Assembly: GCA_965120355.1 (NCBI GenBank)
Contig: CBCPMX010000170.1
Location: 1 to 13,675 of the forward strand
Direction of reading: 5' to 3'
Source: CBCPMX01 sp965120355
GTDB taxonomy: Bacteria; Bacillota; Clostridia; Oscillospirales; Oscillospiraceae
Length of the DNA stretch: 13,675 bases
In this document: piece by piece, positions 1-7,191 of the stretch
How the letters are laid out: each line of letters begins with the position of its first letter
Position numbering within the stretch: position 1 is the first letter of the stretch
The notes under the pieces: generated by a model
Told to the model about the DNA's origin: nothing
Seen by the model: the letters and a program-made list of their open reading frames with translations, nothing else
The model's database searches: none
Translations under genes and position numbers: made by a program

Positions 1-1
1 C

Positions 2-49
2 TATCACCTGTATTCAGGCGGAAAGTTGATCTTCGAAGAAGGGAATTGA
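2..49 (+). CDS. C-terminal end of an upstream gene (partial, unidentified)
   Basis: The first 48 bases read in frame as YHLYSGGKLIFEEGN followed by TGA at 47-49. I chose this frame because its stop lies 22 bases before a clear rho-independent terminator on the same strand. One other plus-strand frame is also open here, but it runs through the terminator to about position 178. Only 15 residues are visible, so the product cannot be identified. The body of the gene lies to the left of the window. Confidence 0.5.
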   Translation, partial: YHLYSGGKLIFEEGN

Positions 50-71
50 AAAACAGAGCAGCCACGGCTTG

Positions 72-110
72 TGTGGCGCGGAACCGACCTTGTTTCCGCG
101 CCACATTTTT
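72..110 (+). terminator. Rho-independent terminator of the upstream gene
   Basis: A perfect 12-bp stem (TGTGGCGCGGAA at 72-83 with TTCCGCGCCACA at 94-105) closes a 10-base loop and is followed directly by TTTTT at 106-110. It follows the partial gene ending at 49 and separates it from the lipoprotein locus. Confidence 0.85.
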
Positions 111-187
111 GCGCCCTGGGCGCCGTGCATCCATTTGTGCCTGCCCAGTTGGACAGAATGAAAAGTAAAAAATAATTACCAGAAATA

Positions 188-216
188 TTGACTTTTATAA
201 CAGTGTCTTGTAAACT
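188..216 (+). promoter_or_regulatory. Sigma-A promoter of the lipoprotein locus
   Basis: A -35 box TTGACT (188-193) and a -10 box TAAACT (211-216) are separated by exactly 17 bases. It lies after the terminator at 72-110 and is the only good promoter between that terminator and the lipoprotein start at 408. It implies a leader of roughly 185 bases. Confidence 0.6.
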
Positions 217-407
217 GGGATTAGAGTGGAGCTCATTTTCTTTCGTTCCTATGCCAAACAGCGCGCCTTTTCCGCCAATTTGCAATGCTTTCGCCCGCAA
301 GACGCCATAGTCAGTGCGCCTTGCGGGACGGAATGCATCCTTGCTGTTGTGCGCATTTTCGAGTACCGGCATATCGACACGCCGGATGTAAGAGAGGATG
401 TGAAGCC
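217..407 (+). other. Structured 5' leader before the lipoprotein pseudogene
   Basis: This stretch holds no convincing gene. Small open frames across it in both directions lack a ribosome binding site and family features. It contains a hairpin with an 8-bp stem CCCGCAAG (294-301) / CTTGCGGG (320-327), a mismatch, three more pairs (303-305 / 316-318) and a 10-base loop. A shorter CCGGC...GCCGG pair sits just before the ribosome binding site AGAGAGG (391-397). No U-run follows the main hairpin, so it does not look like a terminator. No known riboswitch class was recognised. Confidence 0.4.
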
Positions 408-1680
408 ATGGGAGGTTCTAAGTATTTAAAACGACTGGGGGGCTGGCTGCTGCTTCTGGGCTGCCTGTGCGCCTGCGGCAGCTCCGGCGCGGAGACCGTA
501 CCGGTTGTGCAGAATTACGCGGTCACCCTGTCTGAAAACCCCACCGGCGCGGGACTGTATCTGGCAGGAAATGGGGCTTCTGCCGTGGGGGCGGTCAGTT
601 GGGGCAGCGGCGATTCGGCAGACAGTCGGGTGTTTACCCTGCCGGTGGAAGACGGCAGCGTTGTACCGGCAGCCCGTGCCAACATGCCGGAACTGACGTC
701 TTTTCAGCTGCTGGGACTGGACGCGGACAACAGCCTGTGGGTCAGCGGCTTGGAGGACAGCGGCGCCTATGTGCTGCTGCAGCTGGAGACCGACGGATCC
801 TGCCGGACGCGGATTGATCTGTCGGCCCAGCAGGAGGTACTGCAGGTAACTTCTTTTGCAACAGATGGGCAGTACCTCTACCTGACGGTGACCTTTGGAC
901 AGCAGACCCACCTGAGTACACAGAATTTCCGGCAGTGCCTGCTGCTCTACACCGCCGGCGGGACGTTGCTGGAAACAAAGGACTTTTCCGACCTGTCCGC
1001 GCAAACCCAGGGCTATCTGGAAGTGGAGGCGGAGTGGCAAGAGGACATGGAGGGGGCAGAAGATCTGCCGTTTTTCAGCGGAGACGCCGATGAATTTCAG
1101 TTTGTCCGGCAGACTTCCCGGGAAGTCTGCCTCATGCTGGTTCGTCATGCGCCCATTGGAACTGCGCAATACCGCATTGTGTGTGCTGTGGAGCCCGGCA
1201 CGCTGGAGATCAGTCCGCAATACGCCTATGAGATGAGGCCACCATGCGGGATCTGGTTTCCAGCAACAAGATTCTGGACAGCGTGGATCCGGCCTACGAT
1301 CTCTGGGAATGGGATCAAAACGGCATATACGGCATCAATTTGGAAGCGCAGACCAGAACGCTGCTTCAGGATTGGGAGAGCCTGTCTCACGGGGACAACG
1401 CCGTAGACAGCAGCCGTCTGGTACATAGCGCCGTGGGCCTGGCAGATGGGCGGCTGCTGTTCCAGTTTTATGACTATGCGCAAAAGCAGTATCTATTTGC
1501 CGTGCTAACGCCAAGCGCAAATTGATCTGCAGGGCGGCATCCAGCAAATCTACATGCGCGCTGCAGCGGCAGATCTGTTTGTGGGCGTAATGCGGGCAAC
1601 CGGACTGCACGCTGGGGCTGGCCGGGGACTCCGGCTCTGTGAGCTGGCAGCCTGTAAAAGCTGCAAAGTCAGTTTATTGA
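408..1680 (+). pseudogene. Secreted lipoprotein, frameshifted (pseudogene)
   Basis: The ATG at 408 lies 10 bases after AGAGAGG and opens a lipoprotein signal peptide: K5/K8/R9, a Leu-rich core, then a lipobox ending LCAC with Cys23 as the likely lipidated residue, followed by GSSG. The mature part reads as a mostly beta, possibly propeller-like, extracellular domain (phrases such as LLGLDADNSLWVSG and AVGLADGRLLFQFYDY). It recalls the N-terminal region of long clostridial ABC-transporter solute-binding lipoproteins, but no solute-binding domain follows, so the family is uncertain. The frame changes near 1233 (consistent with one lost base; continuation ATMRDLVSSNKILD) and again near 1517 (TPS to QIDLQGG). 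A third change near 1585-1595 may reach GDSGSVSWQPVK and TGA at 1678-1680. Without correction the protein stops at 1406 after a nonsense tail. The first two shifts are well supported and the third is tentative. Confidence 0.65.
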
Positions 1681-1730
1681 CAAAAACTACAATAGCAATA
1701 CAGTTTTCGGATGCGAAGCCCGGGCAGATA

Positions 1731-1924
1731 GCCGGCTTTTCGCTCTGTGAAAAGCCGGCACAGCTGCTGCGCCGTCAAATTCGCGAATCCTTGCTGCGCA
1801 AGGGGTTGCGAATGATGCCGGGCGGATTCATTTCGCCCGAGCAGATCAAAATACAGCGGTCGAAAAAGTGCCGTAGGCACTTTTTCGACAAGCTGAGCGC
1901 CGGATCGCAAACGCGATCCGGCGC
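1731..1924. repeat. Cluster of five intergenic hairpins
   Basis: Five inverted repeats stand in a row between the lipoprotein pseudogene and the M42 peptidase stop. H1: 11-bp perfect stem 1731-1741/1749-1759, 7-base loop. H2: imperfect stem 1780-1793/1799-1812. H3: CGGGCG/CGCCCG at 1819-1824/1834-1839. H4: 14-bp perfect stem 1859-1872/1876-1889, GTA loop. H5: 12-bp perfect stem 1897-1908/1913-1924, AAAC loop. Together they fill most of the gap. H4 resembles intergenic palindromes of gut Clostridia from memory, which is unverified. The cluster could be a small non-autonomous repeat element plus a terminator. Confidence 0.7.
1859..1889. terminator. Possible bidirectional terminator hairpin
   Basis: A perfect 14-bp palindrome carries A5 on its left arm and T5 on its right arm, so either transcript would end its stem in U residues. 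It lies 60 bases beyond the minus-strand M42 peptidase stop and is the best terminator candidate for the MATE/M42 transcription unit. The U-run sits inside the stem and is followed by CGAC, which is not canonical. Confidence 0.4.
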
Positions 1925-1949
1925 ATTGACATCTTATTCTGAGGCAGCT

Positions 1950-3026
1950 TCAAAATCGATCCAGAACAGTGTTGTCCAGCCTCTCCAAAATGGCGGCGGC
2001 CAGGCGGGCGGCGTTTTCCACATCGCTGTGGGCCGCCAGACCATAGTGGGTATGGATATACCGCACAGGAATGCCGATGACGATGGTGGGTACCCCCTGG
2101 TTGGACAAGTGGATGACTGCGCCGTTGGTAGAGCCGCCGGTACGGACACTCTCCTGCACTGGAATGTTCAGCTCGGCGGCCAGATCCAGGGCAAAGCGCT
2201 GAAAACGGGGATGGGTCAGCATCCGGGCGTCAATATGGCGCAGCATGGGGCCCTTGTGAATGGCTGTCTGAATCATATATGGTTCGCTGAAGGTGTCGTC
2301 GGCGGGGCAGCCCTCAAAGACAATGGCCAAATCCGGAAGGACAGTGTGGGCTGTGACAGTGGCGCCGCGAGTGCCCATCTCTTCCTGGGTGGAAAAGGCG
2401 GCGGTGACGTCCACGGCCAGGTCTCTGCCCCGCAGGGCGTCCAGGGTATGGAGAATGGCGGCACAGCCCAGACGGCAGTCAAAGGCTTTGCCGATCATCA
2501 GGTCGTGTTTTTCCTGGTATTCAAAGGTCACGTCCGGCACTACCGGCGCACCAATGCGGATCTGATAGTCCGACAAAACCTCCTCCCGGGAGGAGGCGCC
2601 AATGTCAATGCTCATATTCTCCACGGCAGGGAGGGCGCCGCGCTCGGCGGCAGACATAAAGTGGGGCGGCTTGCTGGCAATGACGCCGGGAATGTATGTA
2701 CCATCGGCGGTCTGAACCCAAACGCGGTGCGCGGGAATATTGCTGTTGACCCAGCCGCCCAGCGTGGTGAAACGCAGTGTGCCATTGGGGCGGATCGCTT
2801 GCACCATGAAGCCCACTTCGTCGCTGTGGGCGTCCAGCTGTACCATGGGGCGGCCGCCCCGGTTTTCCTGGCGGGTCAGGTACAGATTGCGCATGCGGTC
2901 CTCCCTGAACGTGCCCAGGCCGCTGCCATACTGGCGCAGTACGTCTAAAACCTGATCCTCGAACCCGGAAACGCCTTTGGCGTTGGACAGGGCGGCGATC
3001 ATTTCCAGAGATGTTTGCTGATTCAT
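1950..3026 (-). CDS. M42-family metallo-aminopeptidase
   Basis: The product is 358 residues, the usual length for M42 (glutamyl aminopeptidase / tetrahedral aminopeptidase-like) cytosolic enzymes that trim N-terminal residues from peptides using two metal ions. The expected landmarks are present: H67 and D69 in DAHSDEVG, D183 in AFDCRLG, the catalytic and ligand pair E215-E216 in TQEEMG, E238 in FEG, and H325 in VRYIHT near the C terminus. The ATG at 3026 follows AAAGGAG with 8-base spacing. The open frame extends further upstream but overlaps the MATE gene and has no signal there. It lies 83 bases downstream of the MATE exporter on the same strand and may be co-transcribed with it. Substrate preference cannot be read from sequence; cellulase-M-type annotations of this family are historical. 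Confidence 0.92.
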   Translation of the reverse strand: MNQQTSLEMIAALSNAKGVSGFEDQVLDVLRQYGSGLGTFREDRMRNLYLTRQENRGGRPMVQLDAHSDEVGFMVQAIRPNGTLRFTTLGGWVNSNIPAHRVWVQTADGTYIPGVIASKPPHFMSAAERGALPAVENMSIDIGASSREEVLSDYQIRIGAPVVPDVTFEYQEKHDLMIGKAFDCRLGCAAILHTLDALRGRDLAVDVTAAFSTQEEMGTRGATVTAHTVLPDLAIVFEGCPADDTFSEPYMIQTAIHKGPMLRHIDARMLTHPRFQRFALDLAAELNIPVQESVRTGGSTNGAVIHLSNQGVPTIVIGIPVRYIHTHYGLAAHSDVENAARLAAAILERLDNTVLDRF

Positions 3027-3070
3027 GAAGTACTCCTTTGTATCAATCGTGATGGATAAAACGGTATATT

Positions 3071-3088
3071 TGGAAGGCAGACCTTCCA
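3071..3088 (-). other. Small hairpin between the MATE and M42 genes
   Basis: TGGAAGG (3071-3077) pairs with CCTTCCA (3082-3088) across a 4-base loop. On the minus strand it is followed by AATATACCGTTTTATCC, which is AT-rich but not a clean U-run. It could be a weak terminator or an mRNA-processing site between the two genes. Confidence 0.3.
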
Positions 3089-3109
3089 TGAGAAAGAGAG
3101 CCCTCCCGG

Positions 3110-4510
3110 TCAGTCGGACTTTTCCGCAGCCGATTGCCTGTCCAGGGCCGACTGGTGCTGAAATTCTCTGCGAACCAGCACCATGGTGATGCAGAACGCC
3201 AGTGTGTCCGCCACCGGCGCGGCAAATTTGATGCCGTCTACGCCGCCCAGCCAGGCAAACAGGCACAGCAGCGGCAGCAGGAACAGGACTTGCCGCGACA
3301 GGGTCAGTAGAGCGCCCTCCTTGGCGTGGCCGGTGGCAGAGAAAAACATGGTGCTCATCTGCTGCATGCCATTGAGAAAGGTGCAAAACAGGTATACCCG
3401 CAAATAGTTGTCAGCGAACTGGTGGTATAACGCATTTTCAGAGCCGAACAGTGAAATGATGGGGGCGGCCAGCAGCTCAAAGAGCAAAAAGGCGAGCACA
3501 GAAATGAGAATGACCACTTTGCTTTCCAGCTTGTAGGTCTGCCGGACCCGGTGAAAGAGCCCTGCGCCATAGTTGAAGCCATGAATAGGCTGCGCGCCTT
3601 GTGCAATGCCCAAAATGATGGCAGTGAAAATCACGTTAACCTTGGTGACGATGCCCCCCACAGCCAAGGGGATTTCGCTGCCGTAAACGGACAACGCGCC
3701 ATAGGTTCGCAGCAGATTGTTCAGCACCACCTGCACCACCAGGCTGGCCAGCTGGTTGAAGGCCGGCGTCATGCCCAGGGCGCACATCTCCCGCAGGGCC
3801 TGACCGCTGGGGAGGAAGTCCCGCAGGGACAGATGGATCAGCTGAAACCGGGGAATATAGCACAGCACCAATACGGCGGAGAGAATTTGACTGATGACCG
3901 TGGCAATGGCCGCGCCGGCCACGCCCCAGTGGAACACAAAGATAAAAATGGGGTCCAGGATCATATTCAGTACCGCACCGCTGACCACGCAGAACATGGA
4001 CCATTTTGCCCGCCCGTCAGAGCGAATCAGCGGATTGCCGCCGGTGGAAATCAGCAGGAACGGAATGCCCACGCCGGTGATACGCGTATAGGTGACGGCG
4101 TATTCCAAAATTTGATCGGTTGCGCCAAAGCACCGCATCAGCGGTTCAGCCAGCAGTTCAATGACTGCAAACAATGCCACTCCCACCAGAATCAACGTGG
4201 AAAAACAGGTGGCGGTGACCCGATTGACTTTGTCCCGGTTCCCACGGCCCATCTCCAGATTGAATTTGGATGCTGCGCCCACGCCCAGCAGAAGACCGAC
4301 AGCCATACAGATCGTGGTGACGGGGAAGGCCACATTGGTGGCGGCGTTGCCCAGATATCCTACGCCCTGTCCAATATATATCTGATCGACAATGTTGTAT
4401 AGTGCGTTGAACAGATTGCTGGCCACTGCTGGAATGGCGAATTTCGGAAGAATTTTTTCTATGGGCTCCGAACCCATGGGATCCAGGCGGGTGCTTTCAG
4501 AAACACGCAC
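3110..4510 (-). CDS. MATE-family multidrug/toxin efflux transporter
   Basis: This is a 466-residue polytopic membrane protein with about 12 hydrophobic segments, the normal size for MATE proteins, which export drugs or metabolites using a Na+ or H+ gradient. The N-terminal signature (PIEKILPKFAIPAVASNLFN, then NIVDQIYIG) and the repeated half at GMTPAFNQLASLVVQVVLNN with GFNYGAG are typical of the NorM/DinF-like bacterial MATE group. I place the start at GTG 4510 because GGAAGGAG lies 8 bases before it. The longer frame to 4702 covers the promoter and cannot be translated in full. An internal ATG (MGSEPIEK) is the alternative start. The substrate is unknown. The M42 peptidase follows on the same strand. 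Confidence 0.93.
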   Translation of the reverse strand: MRVSESTRLDPMGSEPIEKILPKFAIPAVASNLFNALYNIVDQIYIGQGVGYLGNAATNVAFPVTTICMAVGLLLGVGAASKFNLEMGRGNRDKVNRVTATCFSTLILVGVALFAVIELLAEPLMRCFGATDQILEYAVTYTRITGVGIPFLLISTGGNPLIRSDGRAKWSMFCVVSGAVLNMILDPIFIFVFHWGVAGAAIATVISQILSAVLVLCYIPRFQLIHLSLRDFLPSGQALREMCALGMTPAFNQLASLVVQVVLNNLLRTYGALSVYGSEIPLAVGGIVTKVNVIFTAIILGIAQGAQPIHGFNYGAGLFHRVRQTYKLESKVVILISVLAFLLFELLAAPIISLFGSENALYHQFADNYLRVYLFCTFLNGMQQMSTMFFSATGHAKEGALLTLSRQVLFLLPLLCLFAWLGGVDGIKFAAPVADTLAFCITMVLVRREFQHQSALDRQSAAEKSD

Positions 4511-4606
4511 AACGAATTCTCCTTCCTTACAATATGTGCTGCCGTGTTGCATCCGTTGGGTGTTTGGCTGTGCAGGGATGGCGGCGAAGATTGTCAGACG
4601 GAGCTT

Positions 4607-4635
4607 AGTATAGCCGAACGCCGCTGAAATGTCAA
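4607..4635 (-). promoter_or_regulatory. Sigma-A promoter of the MATE gene
   Basis: On the minus strand a perfect -35 TTGACA (4630-4635) and -10 TATACT (4607-4612) are separated by 17 bases. Transcription would start near 4600, giving a leader of about 90 bases before the GTG start at 4510. This supports 4510, not 4702, as the gene start. Confidence 0.8.
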
Positions 4636-4692
4636 GGTGCGCCGGCTTCGCCGTGGAACGGGATTTTAAACGCATATAAGGTCGTTGTGCGG

Positions 4693-4749
4693 GAAGAAAC
4701 AAATTGCCCGCCGCACGACAGGCAATCTCCTGGCCGTACGGCGGGCAGT
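4693..4749 (-). terminator. Terminator after the flavin oxidoreductase gene
   Basis: Read on the minus strand, GCCCGCCG (4746-4739) pairs with CGGCGGGC (4713-4706), extended by three outer pairs including one G-U, across a 25-base loop. It is followed by TTGTTTCTTC. It lies about 45 bases after the TGA at 4794-4792. The long loop and interrupted U-run make it weaker than textbook examples. Confidence 0.6.
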
Positions 4750-4791
4750 CCTATTGATCTATGGCGCTGTAATAACGATTAGGGAGGCGTC

Positions 4792-6822
4792 TCAGATCCG
4801 GGACGCCGTGGAGAACGCGGAACGCATGGCCTGCTGCACCGTAGCGGCTTTCTTGCAGTCGCCGATCATGTAGAACTCGGGGGCAAGACCGTAGAAGGAC
4901 AGAGCTTCGTCGGTGTTGGCACGCATACCGGCGGAGACGACAATGGAATCTGCCTCGACGGCCTGCTCGTTGCCTTCCGCATCCTTGTAAAAGACCTTGC
5001 CGTCCTCCACACGGGCAACGGTGGCGTTGACAATGGAGCCGAAGGTGGGAATGGCCTTCCAGGCCTCTTCAAACATGGAGTAGTAGTGAATCAGGGTGGA
5101 GTCGGCGGCCAGCTTGCCCCGCATCTCCAGCACGGTGACTTCGTGGCCCTTGTTGGCCAGGTTCATGCCGCACTCGACACCCACTTCGCCGCCGCCAATG
5201 ACGACCACCTTCTTACCCAGGCGCTCGGGGTATTTAAAGGCCTCCTGGGCAAAATAGATGTTGCTGCCATCCAGACCGGGCACGGGGGGCTTGGAGGGAG
5301 TGGCGCCCAGGGCGCAGACGATCACATCATAGTTCTTGGTGGCCAGCAGTTCCGGCGTAGCCTTGGTGTTCAGCAGCAACTCAATGGGCCGCTTTTCAAT
5401 CTGGCGGATCTGATAGTCCTTAAAGCGCTTCAGGGGCCACTTGAAGTCCACATAGTCGGCGTGCTTGATGGCGCCGCCCGGCTCGTCGCTGGCCTCATAA
5501 ATGGTGACGTAGTGGCCGCGGTCACACAGCTCCATGGCGCACTTCAGACCGGCGGGACCGCCGCCGATGACGGCGCACTTTTTGCCGCCTTCCGTGGGCA
5601 GGATCATCTTCTCGATCCGGTGCTCCAGGCCAATGATGGGATTGACGGAGCAGACGGAGACAAAGGGATCCTTTTCGCCGCGGCCGTGGCACTTGTTGCA
5701 GCGCAGACAGGGGACGATGTCCTCATTACGGCCTTCAATCATCAACTGTGCGTAGTCGGGGTTGGAGATGAAGGCGCGGGCGGCGGCAATCAAGTCGGCT
5801 TTGCCTTCGGCAATGACGGCCTCACAGGTGTCCAGATCCTGATAGCCGCCGATGGTGGCAATCAGCAGACCGTCTACGTGCTTCTTGACATACTCGGAGT
5901 AGTGAAGGAACGGCGTCTCTTCCAGGTTAAAGCCGGTCGGATGGGCAGGATCCACCACGGAGGCCCGCAGCTGCACAATGTCGATGTATTTTTTGGCCTC
6001 GTTGAGGAAGGTGCAGGTGTCGTCCAGTGTGTAGCCGCCCTCAATATCCTCGGCAGACCACTCAATTTCAATGACAAAGTTGTTGCCGACACGCTGGCGA
6101 ATGCGCTCGAGCACCATCAGCGGGAAGCGCATCCGGTTTTCCAGGCTGCCGCCGAACTTGTCAGTGCGATGGTTGGTGATGGGGCTCATCATCCGGGCGG
6201 GCAGATTGGCTCGGTAGCACATGTGGATGGAGATCATATCATAGTCCAGGCTCTGGAGGATGGCGGCCTGTTCGGCATAGGACTCGCAAATCTTGTCCAG
6301 CATTTCCTCCGTGTAGAACTCGCAGGGCTCATGGGCGGGGATTTTTTCGATGTGGTACTCATTCTGCTGGGGCGCAGTGAGGCCGTCCTCACCGATGGTT
6401 TCCAGATATTCCTCGGTTGTTTGTACCGGCTCCGGATTTTCATAGCTCATGAGAGGATAGGCGGACGGGGGGCCCACAAAGATGGCCATGCAGGCCAGAG
6501 AATCGTAGTAATGAATGGCGTCGGCCAGATGCATCAGGTAGTTCTGACAGTTGCAGTCGTACAGGTCAAAGTCGGGAAAATGCCCTGCGTCCATGTCCAT
6601 GGGGAACTGCTTGCCGGCGGTAAAGTTGTTGATGCCCATGCAGGTGACAATGGAAGCGCCCTTGGCCTTGTTGATGTAGTGGCAGATGACGGACTCTGCC
6701 GGGTAGGTCTCCGGCCCCTGCAAAAAGTGGGGGAGAGAGTTGGCCGCCACCATGCGGTTTTTCAGCACCTTGCCACGGACCTTTACGGGGGAGAGCAGAT
6801 GGGGATAACTCGGTGCGCTCAT
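4792..6822 (-). CDS. NADH:flavin oxidoreductase / 2-enoate-reductase-type Fe-S flavoenzyme
   Basis: The 676-residue product has the three-part plan of enoate reductases, 2,4-dienoyl-CoA reductase and the bile-acid enzymes BaiCD/BaiH, which pass electrons from NAD(P)H through FAD and a 4Fe-4S cluster to FMN and reduce activated C=C bonds. Residues 1-365 form the OYE-like FMN TIM barrel (H200 in ISIHMCY; FGGSLENRMRFP at 223-234). C372, C375, C378 and C391 are the likely cluster ligands. FAD and NAD(P) Rossmann motifs are at 419-424 (IGGGPAG region) and 542-547 (IGGGEVG region). The start at 6822 is preferred over 6858 because AAGGAGG lies just before it. It is soluble, with no signal peptide. 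The substrate cannot be assigned: steroid, bile-acid, cinnamate and enoate reductases share this plan. It is transcribed alone, divergently from gdhA. Confidence 0.92.
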   Translation of the reverse strand: MSAPSYPHLLSPVKVRGKVLKNRMVAANSLPHFLQGPETYPAESVICHYINKAKGASIVTCMGINNFTAGKQFPMDMDAGHFPDFDLYDCNCQNYLMHLADAIHYYDSLACMAIFVGPPSAYPLMSYENPEPVQTTEEYLETIGEDGLTAPQQNEYHIEKIPAHEPCEFYTEEMLDKICESYAEQAAILQSLDYDMISIHMCYRANLPARMMSPITNHRTDKFGGSLENRMRFPLMVLERIRQRVGNNFVIEIEWSAEDIEGGYTLDDTCTFLNEAKKYIDIVQLRASVVDPAHPTGFNLEETPFLHYSEYVKKHVDGLLIATIGGYQDLDTCEAVIAEGKADLIAAARAFISNPDYAQLMIEGRNEDIVPCLRCNKCHGRGEKDPFVSVCSVNPIIGLEHRIEKMILPTEGGKKCAVIGGGPAGLKCAMELCDRGHYVTIYEASDEPGGAIKHADYVDFKWPLKRFKDYQIRQIEKRPIELLLNTKATPELLATKNYDVIVCALGATPSKPPVPGLDGSNIYFAQEAFKYPERLGKKVVVIGGGEVGVECGMNLANKGHEVTVLEMRGKLAADSTLIHYYSMFEEAWKAIPTFGSIVNATVARVEDGKVFYKDAEGNEQAVEADSIVVSAGMRANTDEALSFYGLAPEFYMIGDCKKAATVQQAMRSAFSTASRI

Positions 6823-6859
6823 AGGAAATTCCTCCTTGCTTTTTATCTGAATATACATA

Positions 6860-6868
6860 ATTATATCA
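6860..6868 (-). promoter_or_regulatory. Extended -10 promoter of the flavin oxidoreductase gene
   Basis: Read on the minus strand, TGATATAAT is a perfect TGn-TATAAT extended -10 element. No good -35 lies 16-18 bases upstream (CTTCTC is the best). Transcription would start near 6852, some 30 bases before the ATG at 6822. A poor -35 with an extended -10 often goes with activator dependence, which would fit the palindrome at 6894-6934. Confidence 0.6.
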
Positions 6869-6893
6869 TATCGCCGAAAAAAGAGAAGCTTTT

Positions 6894-6934
6894 TTTGTCA
6901 CACAAGGGCACAAACCGTCACAAATGGTGACAAA
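6894..6934. promoter_or_regulatory. Candidate operator: GTCAC/GTGAC palindromes
   Basis: TTTGTCAC (6894-6901) is repeated inverted as GTGACAAA (6927-6934), and GTCAC at 6917-6921 also pairs with GTGAC at 6927-6931 across 5 bases. Three half-sites of the same word thus stand in 41 bases, upstream of the oxidoreductase -10 box and between two divergent genes. Dyad spacing of this kind suits a dimeric regulator. The regulator itself is not in the window. Confidence 0.45.
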
Positions 6935-7074
6935 TATGTGTGCTTATGAGCAGCAGTTGCCTGGCGCGGCGGGTCCATAAAATTTTTACTGCATATCCAG
7001 AGGGGAAATGCAATATTAAGAATGAAATCCTGCATAAAAAATGAAATGTTCAAAATAAAACTTGCAGAAAACGC

Positions 7075-7103
7075 TTGCATTTGCATGAAAAGTGCAATAT
7101 AAT
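7075..7103 (+). promoter_or_regulatory. Promoter of gdhA
   Basis: A perfect -10 TATAAT (7098-7103) lies 17 bases after TTGCAT (7075-7080), a half-consensus -35. Transcription would begin near 7110, leaving a leader of about 80 bases before the gdhA ATG at 7192. The region is crowded with TGCA words, reported separately. Confidence 0.65.
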
Positions 7104-7191
7104 TGCAGACATAGTTTTTTGGTTTGCGCGCCCAATGGAGGACGTTTCTCATGTGTGCAAGGGCGTACGCAGAAGAAAGGAATAAAACATC

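Noticed and set aside
4..372. A 122-codon minus-strand frame at the left edge
   Set aside because: It covers the terminator at 72-110 and the promoter at 188-216, has no ribosome binding site and shows no recognisable protein features.
1554..2948. A 464-codon plus-strand frame spanning the pseudogene tail, hairpin cluster and M42 gene
   Set aside because: It translates the hairpins and the antisense of a complete M42 peptidase. Only its first roughly 20 codons may be a piece of the lipoprotein reading.
5086..6930. A 614-codon open frame on the plus strand opposite the flavin oxidoreductase gene
   Set aside because: It is the mirror frame of a clear minus-strand gene with all family motifs. 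The translation is low in complexity (Gly/Val/Ala/His-rich) with no recognisable domain and no ribosome binding site.
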